Shown piece after piece: positions 1 through 7,437 of a stretch of DNA of 12,873 nt. The notes under the pieces were generated by a model. It searched no databases. It had not been told where the DNA came from and saw only the letters and a list, made by a program, of their open reading frames with translations. The first letter of the stretch is position 1; each line of letters begins with the position of its first letter. A program made the position numbers and the translations under genes. The DNA is from an uncultured Paraprevotella sp. GTDB lineage: Bacteria; Bacteroidota; Bacteroidia; Bacteroidales; Bacteroidaceae. The DNA lies in NCBI GenBank assembly GCA_900770805.1, contig CAAGLP010000185.1, positions 1 to 12,873 of the forward strand, given 5' to 3'.

Positions 1-768
1 ATCGTAGGTAAGTGTAACGCCCAAACCGAGAGCTACCTGAGAGAAAGGCTGGTGTCCGCTTCCATCGGGCAGAGTCAGGAAGTGCTCCATCAAACCATTG
101 GGATACAAATGCTCTTCACCAACAGGTATGTTATCATGTGTTTTATAAAGGTACGAGTAAAGGAAGTCCATTTTAGGACCTAAATAAAGGTTCTTGGCCA
201 GACGCCAGGTATAGTCTCCTTCCAACTTCAACAGCAACTGCTTGGAATCCACCATTCGATTGTCGTAATAGTTATTGATAGATGTATCATAACCTATACC
301 CCAAAACGCAGAAGGATAATGAGTAAAACTGAACTCGTAGTTGAAGCGTTGCTTATCACCCTTCATATAGTTATGACCTTCAACACCAATGGCCACTATA
401 CCCTTCACACTGGCTTGAAAAAAACCATTAACAATACTCTTCTTCAGAGTAGGGTCATTCTTGTCAAAAGAATAAAGAGCGCTATATCCGCCTCCAATGG
501 CAAAACCTGTATTGATATTGTATGCCGGTCCAAATACGAAACCACCGTCGTATGTAACATCGCTACGCATCTTGTTGGAGTTGGCCAAATAGTTGTAAAC
601 CCAATAAAGGGGCTTTAGCGCTTTGTTATCCGTCAACTTATACTTACGCACATCTCCCGTGATGGAGTCAACCACAATACTGTCTCTTGTTGATGACAAT
701 GGCTCCTGTCCTGCATACGAGAAAAACACGGAGAATAGCATGAGTAAAAGCAAAAAATGTCGTTTCAT
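1..768 (-). CDS. BamA/TamA-like outer membrane barrel protein, partial (C-terminus beyond left edge)
   Basis: An open frame of 256 codons runs without a stop from an ATG at 766-768 (minus) to the left edge, so the C-terminus is missing. The first ~20 residues (MKRHFLLLLMLFSVFFSYAG) are a typical type I signal peptide. The rest alternates short aromatic/glycine-rich stretches typical of outer-membrane beta strands, such as GGFVFGPAYNINTGFAIGGG, FWGIGYDTSINNYYDNR and YTWRLAKNLYLGPKMDF, and ends in the window with VALGLGVTLTYD. That last pattern (GLG.xLTYD, normally followed by R/T-D) is characteristic of the BamA/TamA/Omp85 'surface antigen' barrel. No POTRA domains precede the barrel, so this would be one of the short barrel-only homologues seen in Bacteroidales rather than BamA itself. 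Such proteins insert or translocate outer-membrane components, but the substrate is unknown. It is divergent from fbp. The family call is from residue patterns only. Confidence 0.72.
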   Translation of the reverse strand, partial: MKRHFLLLLMLFSVFFSYAGQEPLSSTRDSIVVDSITGDVRKYKLTDNKALKPLYWVYNYLANSNKMRSDVTYDGGFVFGPAYNINTGFAIGGGYSALYSFDKNDPTLKKSIVNGFFQASVKGIVAIGVEGHNYMKGDKQRFNYEFSFTHYPSAFWGIGYDTSINNYYDNRMVDSKQLLLKLEGDYTWRLAKNLYLGPKMDFLYSYLYKTHDNIPVGEEHLYPNGLMEHFLTLPDGSGHQPFSQVALGLGVTLTYD

Positions 769-817
769 AAACATATTATCATTAATACCTAATAGCTTCT
801 TTATCTCTTTTCGGTTA

Positions 818-825
818 CAAAGTTA
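818..825 (-). promoter_or_regulatory. Possible -7 element for the barrel-protein gene
   Basis: Read on the minus strand this is TAACTTTG, matching the Bacteroidota -7 consensus TAnnTTTG, about 50 bases upstream of the ATG at 768. I see no TTTG at the expected -33 spacing, so the call rests on the -7 match alone. Confidence 0.35.
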
Positions 826-843
826 CAAAAAAAGTGCCTATTA

Positions 844-875
844 TTTGTATAAATACTTTTAAAATAGTACATTTG
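844..875 (+). promoter_or_regulatory. Bacteroidota-type promoter for the fbp-rluA-type operon
   Basis: TTTG at 844-847 is followed, after exactly 20 bases, by TACATTTG at 868-875. This fits the -33 TTTG and -7 TAnnTTTG elements of the Bacteroidota primary sigma factor. Transcription would start around 880-883, giving a leader of about 20 bases before the ATG at 903, which agrees with the chosen start. The element lies in the 134-bp gap between divergent genes. Confidence 0.72.
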
Positions 876-902
876 TGTTAAAATCGAACACACAATACGG
901 CT

Positions 903-2894
903 ATGGAGCACATTAAGAACGATATGGCTGAACGTATCAAGGCCGACATGAGACTTTTGGGTCTGCTGTCGCAGAATTTTCCTAACGTGGAATCTGCATG
1001 CACAGAAATCATCAATCTGGAAGCAATACAAAACTTGCCCAAAGGTACAGAGCATTTCATGGCAGACATACATGGAGAGCACGAAGCCTTCGAGCATATA
1101 CTGCGCAACGCATCCGGCAACATTAAACGCAAGGTTCGCGAACTCTATGAAAACGAACTCAGTGAAGAACAGATACGCGAGCTTTGCACACTGATATATT
1201 ACCCAGAGGAGAAACTGGAACTGCTGGAAGCTCAGGAAGAGGAAGTACCTGCCGAATTCTATGGCGACACATTGCTTAGACTAATCCGTGTGTGCCAAAG
1301 CGTGTGCAGCAAATACACCCGTAGCAAGGTGCGCAAGGCTCTTCCAAAGCAGTTTGCCTACATCATCGAGGAATTGATGCATGAGAATGCCGAGGACGGC
1401 AACAAGCAAGCCTACTTTCAGGGTATCATAGACAGTATAGTACAGACTGGACAGGCAGGAAACTTCATCACAGCCATTTGTCAGGTGATACAACGCCTGG
1501 CCATTGACCAGATGCACATTCTGGGCGACGTTTGGGATCGCGGTCCAGGCGCACATATCATCATGGACGCGCTGATGAACTACCACAACTTTGATTTCAC
1601 ATGGGGTAACCACGATGCTCTGTGGATGGGAGCGGCCGCAGGCAACGAGTGTTGTATCTGCACAGTGCTGAGGTTCTGTCTCCGCTTCGGCAACATGGAC
1701 ACATTGGAGGACGGATACGGAATCAATCTCCTACCCCTGGCCACGCTGGCTCTGGAGGCCTACAAGGACGACCCATGCACCATCTTCCTGCCCAGCAATA
1801 GATACGGAAAACTCAGTGAGCGCCAGAGGGAACTCATAGGCAAGATGCACAAGGCCATCACCATCATACAGTTTAAAGTGGAGCAACAGACCATCAACGC
1901 TCATCCGGAATGGGTCATCTCTCGCGAAGGCACGCTGGAACACGTCAACCCCGAACGTGGCACATTCAGTGTAAACGGACAGGAGTACCCACTGCGCGAC
2001 ACATTGTTCCCCACCGTGGATTGGAACGACCCATACAAGCTTACAACCGAGGAGGAGGACATGCTGCGTAAGTTGAAGCACTCATTCCGTGTGTCCGACA
2101 AATTGCAGAAACATATCAAGTGCATCCTTTCGCACGGAGGTATGTATAACATCTGCAACGGCAACCTGCTATTCCACGCATCCGTACCACTGAACGAGGA
2201 CGGCACGCTGAAGGAAGTGGAACTGATGGGCAGAAAGAGTTCAGGACGAGAACTGATGGACAGAATAGGCATAATGGTACGCAAAGCCTTCAACCGCGAC
2301 ATTCCACGCAAAGAAAGAGTGGAGGCCAGAGACTACCTGATGTATCTATGGTGCGGTCCTGAATCACCATTGTTTGACAAGAAGCGTATGATTACATTCG
2401 AACGTTACTTCTGTTCGGACAAATCGCTGATACACGAAGAAAAAGGTGCTTATTTCCGCCTGCGCAACGACCCCAAGGTATGCGATTACATTCTGGACAG
2501 TTTTGGCGTGAAAGGCGAACACAGACACATCATTAACGGTCATGTTCCCGTGCATGTAGCAGAGGGCGAAAGCCCCATCAAGGCCGAAGGACGTCTTATG
2601 GTCATTGACGGAGGTTTCTCTCAGCACTACCATTCCACCACAGGTATTGCCGGTTACACACTGGTGTACCATAGCCGTGGCTTTGAACTCATCCAGCATG
2701 AGCCATTCACCAGTCGCAAGGATGCCATACAAAACGGTACCGACACACATTCCAGCATACAACTGGTAGAGATGACAGGCCATCGCCTTCGTGTGCGTGA
2801 CACAGACCTTGGAGGAAAGATTCAGGCACGCATTGCCGACCTGCGCGAACTGGTCTATGCTTATAGACACGGCTACTTGAAGGAAAGGAAGTAA
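903..2894 (+). CDS. fbp: Class 3 fructose-1,6-bisphosphatase
   Basis: This 663-residue protein has the length and motifs of the class 3 (Firmicutes/Bacteroidota) fructose-1,6-bisphosphatase, a cytosolic enzyme that hydrolyses fructose-1,6-bisphosphate to fructose-6-phosphate plus phosphate in gluconeogenesis. The metallophosphoesterase signature residues are visible: DIHGEH at 55-60, GDVWDRGPG at 208-216, GNHD at 235-238, a family-conserved LLFHASVP at 422-429, and NGHVPVH at 545-551 followed by a VIDGGFS segment at ~567-573. Together these give the Asp/His/Asn ligands of a two-metal site. The start at 903 is supported by a well-spaced promoter ending ~28 bases upstream. The stop codon overlaps the next gene's ATG, so the two are probably translationally coupled. 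Nothing appears truncated. Confidence 0.95.
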   Translation: MEHIKNDMAERIKADMRLLGLLSQNFPNVESACTEIINLEAIQNLPKGTEHFMADIHGEHEAFEHILRNASGNIKRKVRELYENELSEEQIRELCTLIYYPEEKLELLEAQEEEVPAEFYGDTLLRLIRVCQSVCSKYTRSKVRKALPKQFAYIIEELMHENAEDGNKQAYFQGIIDSIVQTGQAGNFITAICQVIQRLAIDQMHILGDVWDRGPGAHIIMDALMNYHNFDFTWGNHDALWMGAAAGNECCICTVLRFCLRFGNMDTLEDGYGINLLPLATLALEAYKDDPCTIFLPSNRYGKLSERQRELIGKMHKAITIIQFKVEQQTINAHPEWVISREGTLEHVNPERGTFSVNGQEYPLRDTLFPTVDWNDPYKLTTEEEDMLRKLKHSFRVSDKLQKHIKCILSHGGMYNICNGNLLFHASVPLNEDGTLKEVELMGRKSSGRELMDRIGIMVRKAFNRDIPRKERVEARDYLMYLWCGPESPLFDKKRMITFERYFCSDKSLIHEEKGAYFRLRNDPKVCDYILDSFGVKGEHRHIINGHVPVHVAEGESPIKAEGRLMVIDGGFSQHYHSTTGIAGYTLVYHSRGFELIQHEPFTSRKDAIQNGTDTHSSIQLVEMTGHRLRVRDTDLGGKIQARIADLRELVYAYRHGYLKERK

Positions 2895-3868
2895 TGACTC
2901 TACCCCATCCCAACTGCATGGGAGATGGATACTATACACACATTATGCGAAACACAAATGGTGCGGCATATGCCGCAAGCAAATACATAGAGATACCTGT
3001 CAGGGAGAATAGCACCCTTTTGGACTTCCTGCTGAAACAAATGGGCATAAGCCGCAACAGGGCCAAGGACCTGCTTTCCGGAAAAGCTGTTACAGTAGAC
3101 CGCAAACTGGTCACACGCCACAACACTCCCCTGCACATGGGCGAGGTGGTACGCGTATCCCGTCACCGCCAAAGCACTATGCTGGAGAACAAATACGTAA
3201 GGATTGTCTATGAGGATAAAGACATCGTGGTAATCGAGAAAAGCGAGGGTATCCTATCCATGGCATCATCTCCAAAACAATACTGCGTAAAGAACGTGCT
3301 GGACGAATACTTCGAAAAGCGCCATTTCAAGTGCACAGCCCACGTGGTACACCGTCTTGACCGAGAAACCAGCGGACTGATGATTTATGCCAAAAACATT
3401 GAAGTGGCCAAACTTCTGGAAGAGAATTGGCACGATATGGTCTATGACCGTCGCTACGTGGCTTTGCTCTGTGGCAAAATGGAAAAGGAGGGCGGAACAG
3501 TACAATCCTGGCTAAAGGAGAGCAAGTCCTTCGTAACATACTCATCCCCCACTGACAACGGTGGAAAACTGGCCATCACGCATTACCATCGTCTAAAGAG
3601 CAACGAGGATTTCTCGCTAGTGGAAATGAAACTTGAGACAGGACGTAAGAACCAGATTCGCGTGCACATGGCCGATTTGGGATTCCCCGTAGCAGGCGAC
3701 CGCAAGTATGGAAACGGACGCGACCCATTGCATCGCTTGGCTCTGCATGCCTATAGGCTTAACTTTGTTCATCCCATCACCAAGGAGAACATGCAGTTTG
3801 AAACGCCAATACCAAAGGAATTCCTCTGGACATTCCAAGACAAGAATCGCTCCAACACAGAGGACTAA
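2894..3868 (+). CDS. RluA-family RNA pseudouridine synthase
   Basis: This 324-residue protein isomerises uridine to pseudouridine in structured RNA, most likely rRNA as in the RluA/RluD group; the target base cannot be read from the sequence. An S4-type RNA-binding domain occupies about residues 41-92 (TLLDFLLKQMGISRNRAKDL and the following GEVVRVSR). The catalytic domain follows with the signature HRLDRETSG at 153-161, where D156 is the expected nucleophilic aspartate. The second conserved block RKNQIRVHMA is at 251-260, followed by GFPVAGDRKYG. The ATG at 2894 overlaps the fbp stop (TAATG). ATGs at residues 9 and 18 are alternative starts, because the first ~30 residues precede the S4 domain and look poorly conserved in character. 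No separate promoter is visible, so it should be co-transcribed with fbp. Confidence 0.92.
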   Translation: MTLPHPNCMGDGYYTHIMRNTNGAAYAASKYIEIPVRENSTLLDFLLKQMGISRNRAKDLLSGKAVTVDRKLVTRHNTPLHMGEVVRVSRHRQSTMLENKYVRIVYEDKDIVVIEKSEGILSMASSPKQYCVKNVLDEYFEKRHFKCTAHVVHRLDRETSGLMIYAKNIEVAKLLEENWHDMVYDRRYVALLCGKMEKEGGTVQSWLKESKSFVTYSSPTDNGGKLAITHYHRLKSNEDFSLVEMKLETGRKNQIRVHMADLGFPVAGDRKYGNGRDPLHRLALHAYRLNFVHPITKENMQFETPIPKEFLWTFQDKNRSNTED

Positions 3869-3929
3869 GCAACCTGCCCGAAACTGGTTGCCACCGCACA
3901 TATATAGACTTCAATAGAAACAAAGTAAA

Positions 3930-3964
3930 AGGACCGACACACTTGGATTAGCGTTGTCGGTCCT
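3930..3964. terminator. Hairpin with 10-bp perfect stem between convergent genes
   Basis: AGGACCGACA at 3930-3939 and TGTCGGTCCT at 3955-3964 are exact inverted repeats with a 15-base loop. On the minus strand the stem is followed by TTTTACTTTGTTTC, so it is a convincing rho-independent terminator for the DivIC-like gene. On the plus strand the following sequence is ATATTATACT, less T-rich, so termination of fbp-rluA here is plausible but weaker. Confidence 0.75.
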
Positions 3965-3974
3965 ATATTATACT

Positions 3975-3997
3975 ATGCCATAAAAGCACTATGGCAT
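3975..3997. repeat. Second hairpin (8-bp stem) 10 bases from the first
   Basis: ATGCCATA at 3975-3982 pairs with TATGGCAT at 3990-3997 around the 7-base loop AAAGCAC. It sits in the same convergent gap as the 10-bp hairpin and is not followed by a T-run on the plus strand. It may reinforce termination or protect 3' ends. Confidence 0.55.
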
Positions 3998-4025
3998 GAT
4001 ACATGGCGCTTCCTATAAATTGGTA

Positions 4026-4343
4026 TTATTCTGCCGGTTTCTTATACTTTATTACGAAAATATCTTCACCAGCGCGCTTCATCAAATACTTCTCACGAGC
4101 CAGACGTTCCACAGTTTCATATTCATCCAGACTCTTCAGCTTACGTGTATCCTCCTCATATTGGGCTTTAAGCACAGAAATCTCGTACTTAAGTCTTTCT
4201 ATCTCCTCTATGCGTTCCTGACGGTTCACAAAACTATTGTCATCAATGAAACCCACTACGAGAATGATAATCGCCAGAGTTACAATATACTTTGTATACT
4301 TGTAGTTCCTTATGGAACTTGCTATGCTTTGCAGTCTGCCCAT
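4026..4343 (-). CDS. DivIC/FtsB-like septum formation initiator protein
   Basis: This is a 105-residue bitopic membrane protein with a short basic N-terminus (residues 1-18), one transmembrane helix at about 19-33 (YIVTLAIIILVVGFI), a coiled coil at about 38-75 (RQERIEEIERLKYEISVLKA), and the short C-terminal block VERLAREKYLMKRAGEDIFVI that marks the DivIC/FtsB family. Family members sit in the divisome, where FtsB/DivIC couples FtsL and FtsQ/DivIB to activate septal peptidoglycan synthesis. I choose the ATG at 4343, preceded by AGAAGGAA, over an ATG 15 codons upstream at 4388. The upstream ATG would lie beyond the likely -7 element at 4365-4372 and adds an uncharacteristic N-terminus. The gene is divergent from dnaX and ends at the 3930-3997 hairpins. 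Confidence 0.88.
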   Translation of the reverse strand: MGRLQSIASSIRNYKYTKYIVTLAIIILVVGFIDDNSFVNRQERIEEIERLKYEISVLKAQYEEDTRKLKSLDEYETVERLAREKYLMKRAGEDIFVIKYKKPAE

Positions 4344-4364
4344 GATATTCCTTCTATTTGTGGG

Positions 4365-4372
4365 CAAAGATA
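4365..4372 (-). promoter_or_regulatory. Possible -7 element for the DivIC-like gene
   Basis: Read on the minus strand this is TATCTTTG, a match to TAnnTTTG 22 bases upstream of the ATG at 4343. No clear TTTG lies ~20 bases further upstream. Confidence 0.42.
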
Positions 4373-4416
4373 TAAAAAAAGAACACATGCCTATAAAGAT
4401 TATAGAGATTTTTTCC

Positions 4417-4424
4417 TAAATTTG
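4417..4424 (+). promoter_or_regulatory. Possible -7 element for the dnaX operon
   Basis: TAAATTTG matches TAnnTTTG and ends 33 bases before the dnaX ATG at 4458. A -33 TTTG is not evident at the right distance, so the promoter is only half supported. Confidence 0.45.
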
Positions 4425-4457
4425 CATGAAATAACGTTATAGTAAACATCAAAAGAA

Positions 4458-6236
4458 ATGCAGGAATATATTGTTTCGGCACGCAAATACCGTCCGATGA
4501 CATTCAGCACCGTGGTAGGACAATCGTCCCTCACCACCACCTTGAAGAATGCCATTGCATCGGACAAATTGGCTCATGCCTATCTATTCTGCGGCCCTCG
4601 TGGTGTGGGCAAGACCACATGCGCTCGCATCTTTGCCAAGACCATCAACTGCCTTACTCCCATGGAGGACGGTGAAAGTTGTGGACAATGCGAAAGTTGT
4701 GTGGCCTTCGACAAGGGCCGATCACTGAACATCCACGAACTGGATGCCGCATCCAACAACAGCGTAGAGGACATCCGCGAACTCATCAAACAGGTACAGA
4801 TACCACCACAAACCGGACGCTACAAGGTGTTCATCATCGACGAGGTGCACATGCTTTCGTCTCAGGCTTTCAATGCATTTCTGAAGACCCTGGAGGAGCC
4901 ACCATCCTACGTCATCTTCATCTTGGCAACTACCGAGAAGCACAAAATTCTTCCCACCATACTATCCCGTTGCCAGGTGTACGATTTCTCTCGCATGAGC
5001 ATGGAGAACACCGTGGCACATCTGCGCAACGTGGCTCAGAAGGAGGGTTACACCACCGAGGACGAGGCTCTTCAACTAATAGCAGAAAAGGCAGACGGTG
5101 GCATGCGCGATGCCTTGAGCATATTCGACCAGATGGTATCCTTTACTGGCGGCGACCTGACTTACGACAAGGTATGCGCCAGCCTTAATGTACTATCCAC
5201 AGAATACTATTTCCGTCTCACCGACCACTTCTTGGCTGGAGAGGTGCCTGCATGTATGCTTCTCTTCAACGAGGTATTGGGCAAGGGGTTCGATGGAAGC
5301 AACTTCATAGCCGGACTGGCCAATCATATGCGCCAGCTCCTGGTTGCCAAAGACCCATCCACCCTATCCCTTCTGGAAGTATCCGAGAAAAGTCGCCAAC
5401 GTTATTGCGAGCAGGCCGCCAAGTGCAGCAGCAAGTTCATATACCAAGCCATAAAACTCTGCAACGATTGCGACCAGGCCTACCGCCAGAGTCACAACAA
5501 GCGACTTCAGGTGGAAATCTGCCTCATACAGTGCGCCCAACTCTCCGATACCGATGATGCCACAGGCTCGGGGCGTTGCCCCGACAAGATACTTAAACCC
5601 ATATTCCATCTGGGGGCACTGGCTCAGCCTGCTCCCCAGACACCCGTTGCACCAAAGCCAGCTACCACCACAACAGGTGCTGACGCATCGACACATACTC
5701 CACATACACTAAACATTCCCACCACACAGCCTTCTGGACAGACAGGTGGCGGAGGTACACGCTTGAAGAAGTTCAATCTCAATCAACTCGGTCCCAGCAT
5801 CAATGCAGCTCCACTCACTCGCATAACCGAAGAGCATGAGCAGGAGACAGAGATTAGAGAGGTTAGCAACAAGCCATACACACAGGAGGACATCACCTTC
5901 CAATGGCACTCCTACGTGGGACGCATGCCACAGGAACGCAGAGCCATGGCTATGAGAATGCGTGCCATGTCGCCCAAGCTCATCAATCCCAACACCTTTG
6001 AAATCGTGGCCAACAACCCACAGATAGCCCAATACCTACTCAACCTGAAAGACAACATCCTCAAGACCATGAGGAAGAACCTCTGCAATACGGACATATA
6101 CATGAACGTACGTATAGCCGACATTCAGGAGGTACGCCACATTACCAGCAAGCCTGCCCTCTACCAGATGATGGTGGAACGCAACAAAAATGTGCAGCGT
6201 CTGGCCGAAATGCTGAAACTGGAGATTTGCAAATAA
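4458..6236 (+). CDS. dnaX: DNA polymerase III subunit gamma/tau
   Basis: This 592-residue protein is the ATPase of the replicative clamp loader, which opens the beta clamp and loads it on primed DNA. Visible AAA+ features are Walker A GPRGVGKT (46-53), a zinc module C65/C75/C78/C81, Walker B IIDEVHML (126-133) and the SRC sensor/arginine-finger motif (170-172). The AAA+ and clamp-loader oligomerisation domains run to about residue 365. A Pro/Thr/Gly-rich linker follows (about 390-435), then a Bacteroidales-type C-terminal domain (about 475-592). I saw no A AAA AAG slippery site of the kind that makes gamma in E. coli, so a single tau-like product is expected. The next gene starts 33 bases downstream and is probably co-transcribed. 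Confidence 0.96.
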   Translation: MQEYIVSARKYRPMTFSTVVGQSSLTTTLKNAIASDKLAHAYLFCGPRGVGKTTCARIFAKTINCLTPMEDGESCGQCESCVAFDKGRSLNIHELDAASNNSVEDIRELIKQVQIPPQTGRYKVFIIDEVHMLSSQAFNAFLKTLEEPPSYVIFILATTEKHKILPTILSRCQVYDFSRMSMENTVAHLRNVAQKEGYTTEDEALQLIAEKADGGMRDALSIFDQMVSFTGGDLTYDKVCASLNVLSTEYYFRLTDHFLAGEVPACMLLFNEVLGKGFDGSNFIAGLANHMRQLLVAKDPSTLSLLEVSEKSRQRYCEQAAKCSSKFIYQAIKLCNDCDQAYRQSHNKRLQVEICLIQCAQLSDTDDATGSGRCPDKILKPIFHLGALAQPAPQTPVAPKPATTTTGADASTHTPHTLNIPTTQPSGQTGGGGTRLKKFNLNQLGPSINAAPLTRITEEHEQETEIREVSNKPYTQEDITFQWHSYVGRMPQERRAMAMRMRAMSPKLINPNTFEIVANNPQIAQYLLNLKDNILKTMRKNLCNTDIYMNVRIADIQEVRHITSKPALYQMMVERNKNVQRLAEMLKLEICK

Positions 6237-6269
6237 TAACACTATAACCGATACTTTACATAGCCCAAT

Positions 6270-6746
6270 ATGAAGCAACTATCACCGGAAATGGAAGAGC
6301 GTGTACGCCTCTCCGTAGACCTTTTCACACAAGGCTTCGGCTGTTGTCAGAGCGTTATAGCAGCCTTTGCCGATATGTATGGCATGGACCGTGACACAGC
6401 CCTGCGCATAGGAGCTGGATTTGGCGGAGGCATAGGTCGCCTGCGTATGGTCTGCGGTGCCGTATCTGGCATCGTCACACTTGTAGGTCTGCATTGTGGC
6501 AGTACCGATGGTGAGGATCACGAAGGTAAGGCCAACTGCTATAAGGTGGTGCAAGACCTGCTTGAAAGGTTCCGACTACAAAATGGCAGCATTATCTGCG
6601 CCGATCTGTTGGCACAGAACGGTTGTAAAGTGGAAACCAACACTCACATGCCCGACCGTCGCGACGCACATTATTACAGCACACGTCCCTGTGCACGCAA
6701 GGTAGAGGATGCAGCACGTATCTTTGCAGAATACATTTCCGAATAA
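6270..6746 (+). CDS. C_GCAxxG_C_C family cysteine-rich protein
   Basis: This 158-residue cytosolic protein has eight cysteines (25, 26, 62, 76, 90, 110, 119, 141). The central block GAGFGGGIGR (48-57) followed by CGAVSG (62-67), with the later conserved-type cysteines C110 (CADLL) and C141 (CARKVEDAA), fits the C_GCAxxG_C_C family (Pfam Redox-active-type 'C_GCAxxG_C_C'). Members are presumed redox or metal/Fe-S-binding proteins, but no reaction is firmly established that I can cite. The length matches the family. It lies 33 bases after dnaX, so is probably its operon partner, and it ends just before a strong hairpin terminator. Family membership is well supported; the role is unknown. Confidence 0.85.
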   Translation: MKQLSPEMEERVRLSVDLFTQGFGCCQSVIAAFADMYGMDRDTALRIGAGFGGGIGRLRMVCGAVSGIVTLVGLHCGSTDGEDHEGKANCYKVVQDLLERFRLQNGSIICADLLAQNGCKVETNTHMPDRRDAHYYSTRPCARKVEDAARIFAEYISE

Positions 6747-6793
6747 AGATCTGAAAAAGCGAAGTAATCCTCCATAAATACAAACAACAATAA

Positions 6794-6830
6794 GGGGACA
6801 AGCACATGTGTGTGTGCTTTGTCCCCCTTT
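6794..6830. terminator. Bidirectional hairpin terminator between dnaX operon and tlpA-like gene
   Basis: GGGGACAAGCACA at 6794-6806 pairs with TGTGCTTTGTCCCC at 6813-6826, with one extra T in the 3' arm. The plus strand continues with C then TTTATTG and the minus strand with TTATTGTTTG. This is suitable for ending both convergent transcripts. Confidence 0.75.
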
Positions 6831-6854
6831 ATTGTATATTAAGGTTTTATATTA

Positions 6855-7382
6855 TTACTTCTCAGGCATCAGTTCCTCCAGTTTCTGGAGCATTTCCTCA
6901 CCGTGCAGGTTCTTGGCCACGATATTGCCCTTCTTATCAAAAATGATAATATAAGGGATGTATTGCACACCGTAGAGACTGGCCACCTTACTACCGTTGG
7001 GAGTATAGTCAGTCATCTGAGGCCATGTTATGCCTACACGCTTTACTGCACCCTGCCAAGGTTCCTTGCTTCTGTCCAGGCTAATGCCTACAATTTCCAG
7101 GCCACGGCTCTTATACTTGGCGTAAGCAGCTTTCACATTTGGCATCTCGCGCATACAGGGACCGCACCAACTGGCCCAGAAGTCTACAAGTACATACTTG
7201 TGATGTCCCACGTAGTCAGAAAGTTTTACAGAATCTCCCTTCAAGGTAACGAGGGTAGCATCCAGAAAGTCTGCTCCAAGACGTTCAGTTTTTTCCTGCT
7301 GAGAGGTGGTGCCGTTATTTTCTGCCATTCCATGAACGGCAAAAAGTACCATGGCGAGTGCCATGAAAAAGAGTTTCTTCAT
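6855..7382 (-). CDS. TlpA-like periplasmic thioredoxin-family protein
   Basis: This 175-residue protein has an N-terminal signal peptide (about residues 1-20, ending VHGMA) and a thioredoxin fold of the TlpA/AhpC-TSA-redoxin group. The active site WCGPC is at 72-76 (C73, C76) after VLVDFWAS, and the cis-proline region is YIPYIIIFDKKG (IP at about 141-142). It should act in the periplasm as a thiol-disulfide oxidoreductase that reduces or exchanges cysteines of exported proteins. The substrate is unknown; its operon neighbour has only two cysteines. The start is 55 bases after the stop of the 7438-8307 gene with no promoter visible between, so the two are probably one transcript. It ends at the bidirectional terminator at 6794-6830. 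Confidence 0.9.
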   Translation of the reverse strand: MKKLFFMALAMVLFAVHGMAENNGTTSQQEKTERLGADFLDATLVTLKGDSVKLSDYVGHHKYVLVDFWASWCGPCMREMPNVKAAYAKYKSRGLEIVGISLDRSKEPWQGAVKRVGITWPQMTDYTPNGSKVASLYGVQYIPYIIIFDKKGNIVAKNLHGEEMLQKLEELMPEK

Positions 7383-7437
7383 AGTGTATGCTTGTTTTTC
7401 GGGTTTATCTGTTTATCTAGAGAGTGGACGGAACTCC

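Noticed and set aside
2364..2939. Long minus-strand open frame (191 codons) opposite fbp
   Set aside because: It lies wholly opposite the well-supported fbp frame and shows no family motif or promoter. It is a codon-bias shadow.
4344..4388. Longer start of the DivIC-like protein at 4388
   Set aside because: It adds 15 uncharacteristic residues, lies upstream of the likely -7 element, and lacks the AGAAGGAA that precedes the 4343 ATG.
3996..4442. 148-codon plus-strand open frame across the DivIC-like gene
   Set aside because: It is antisense to a gene with a clear transmembrane/coiled-coil/DivIC pattern and overlaps the divergent promoters.
4458..6236. Programmed frameshift in dnaX producing gamma
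   Set aside because: I found no A AAA AAG or similar heptamer in frame. The protein continues into a normal Bacteroidales C-terminal domain.
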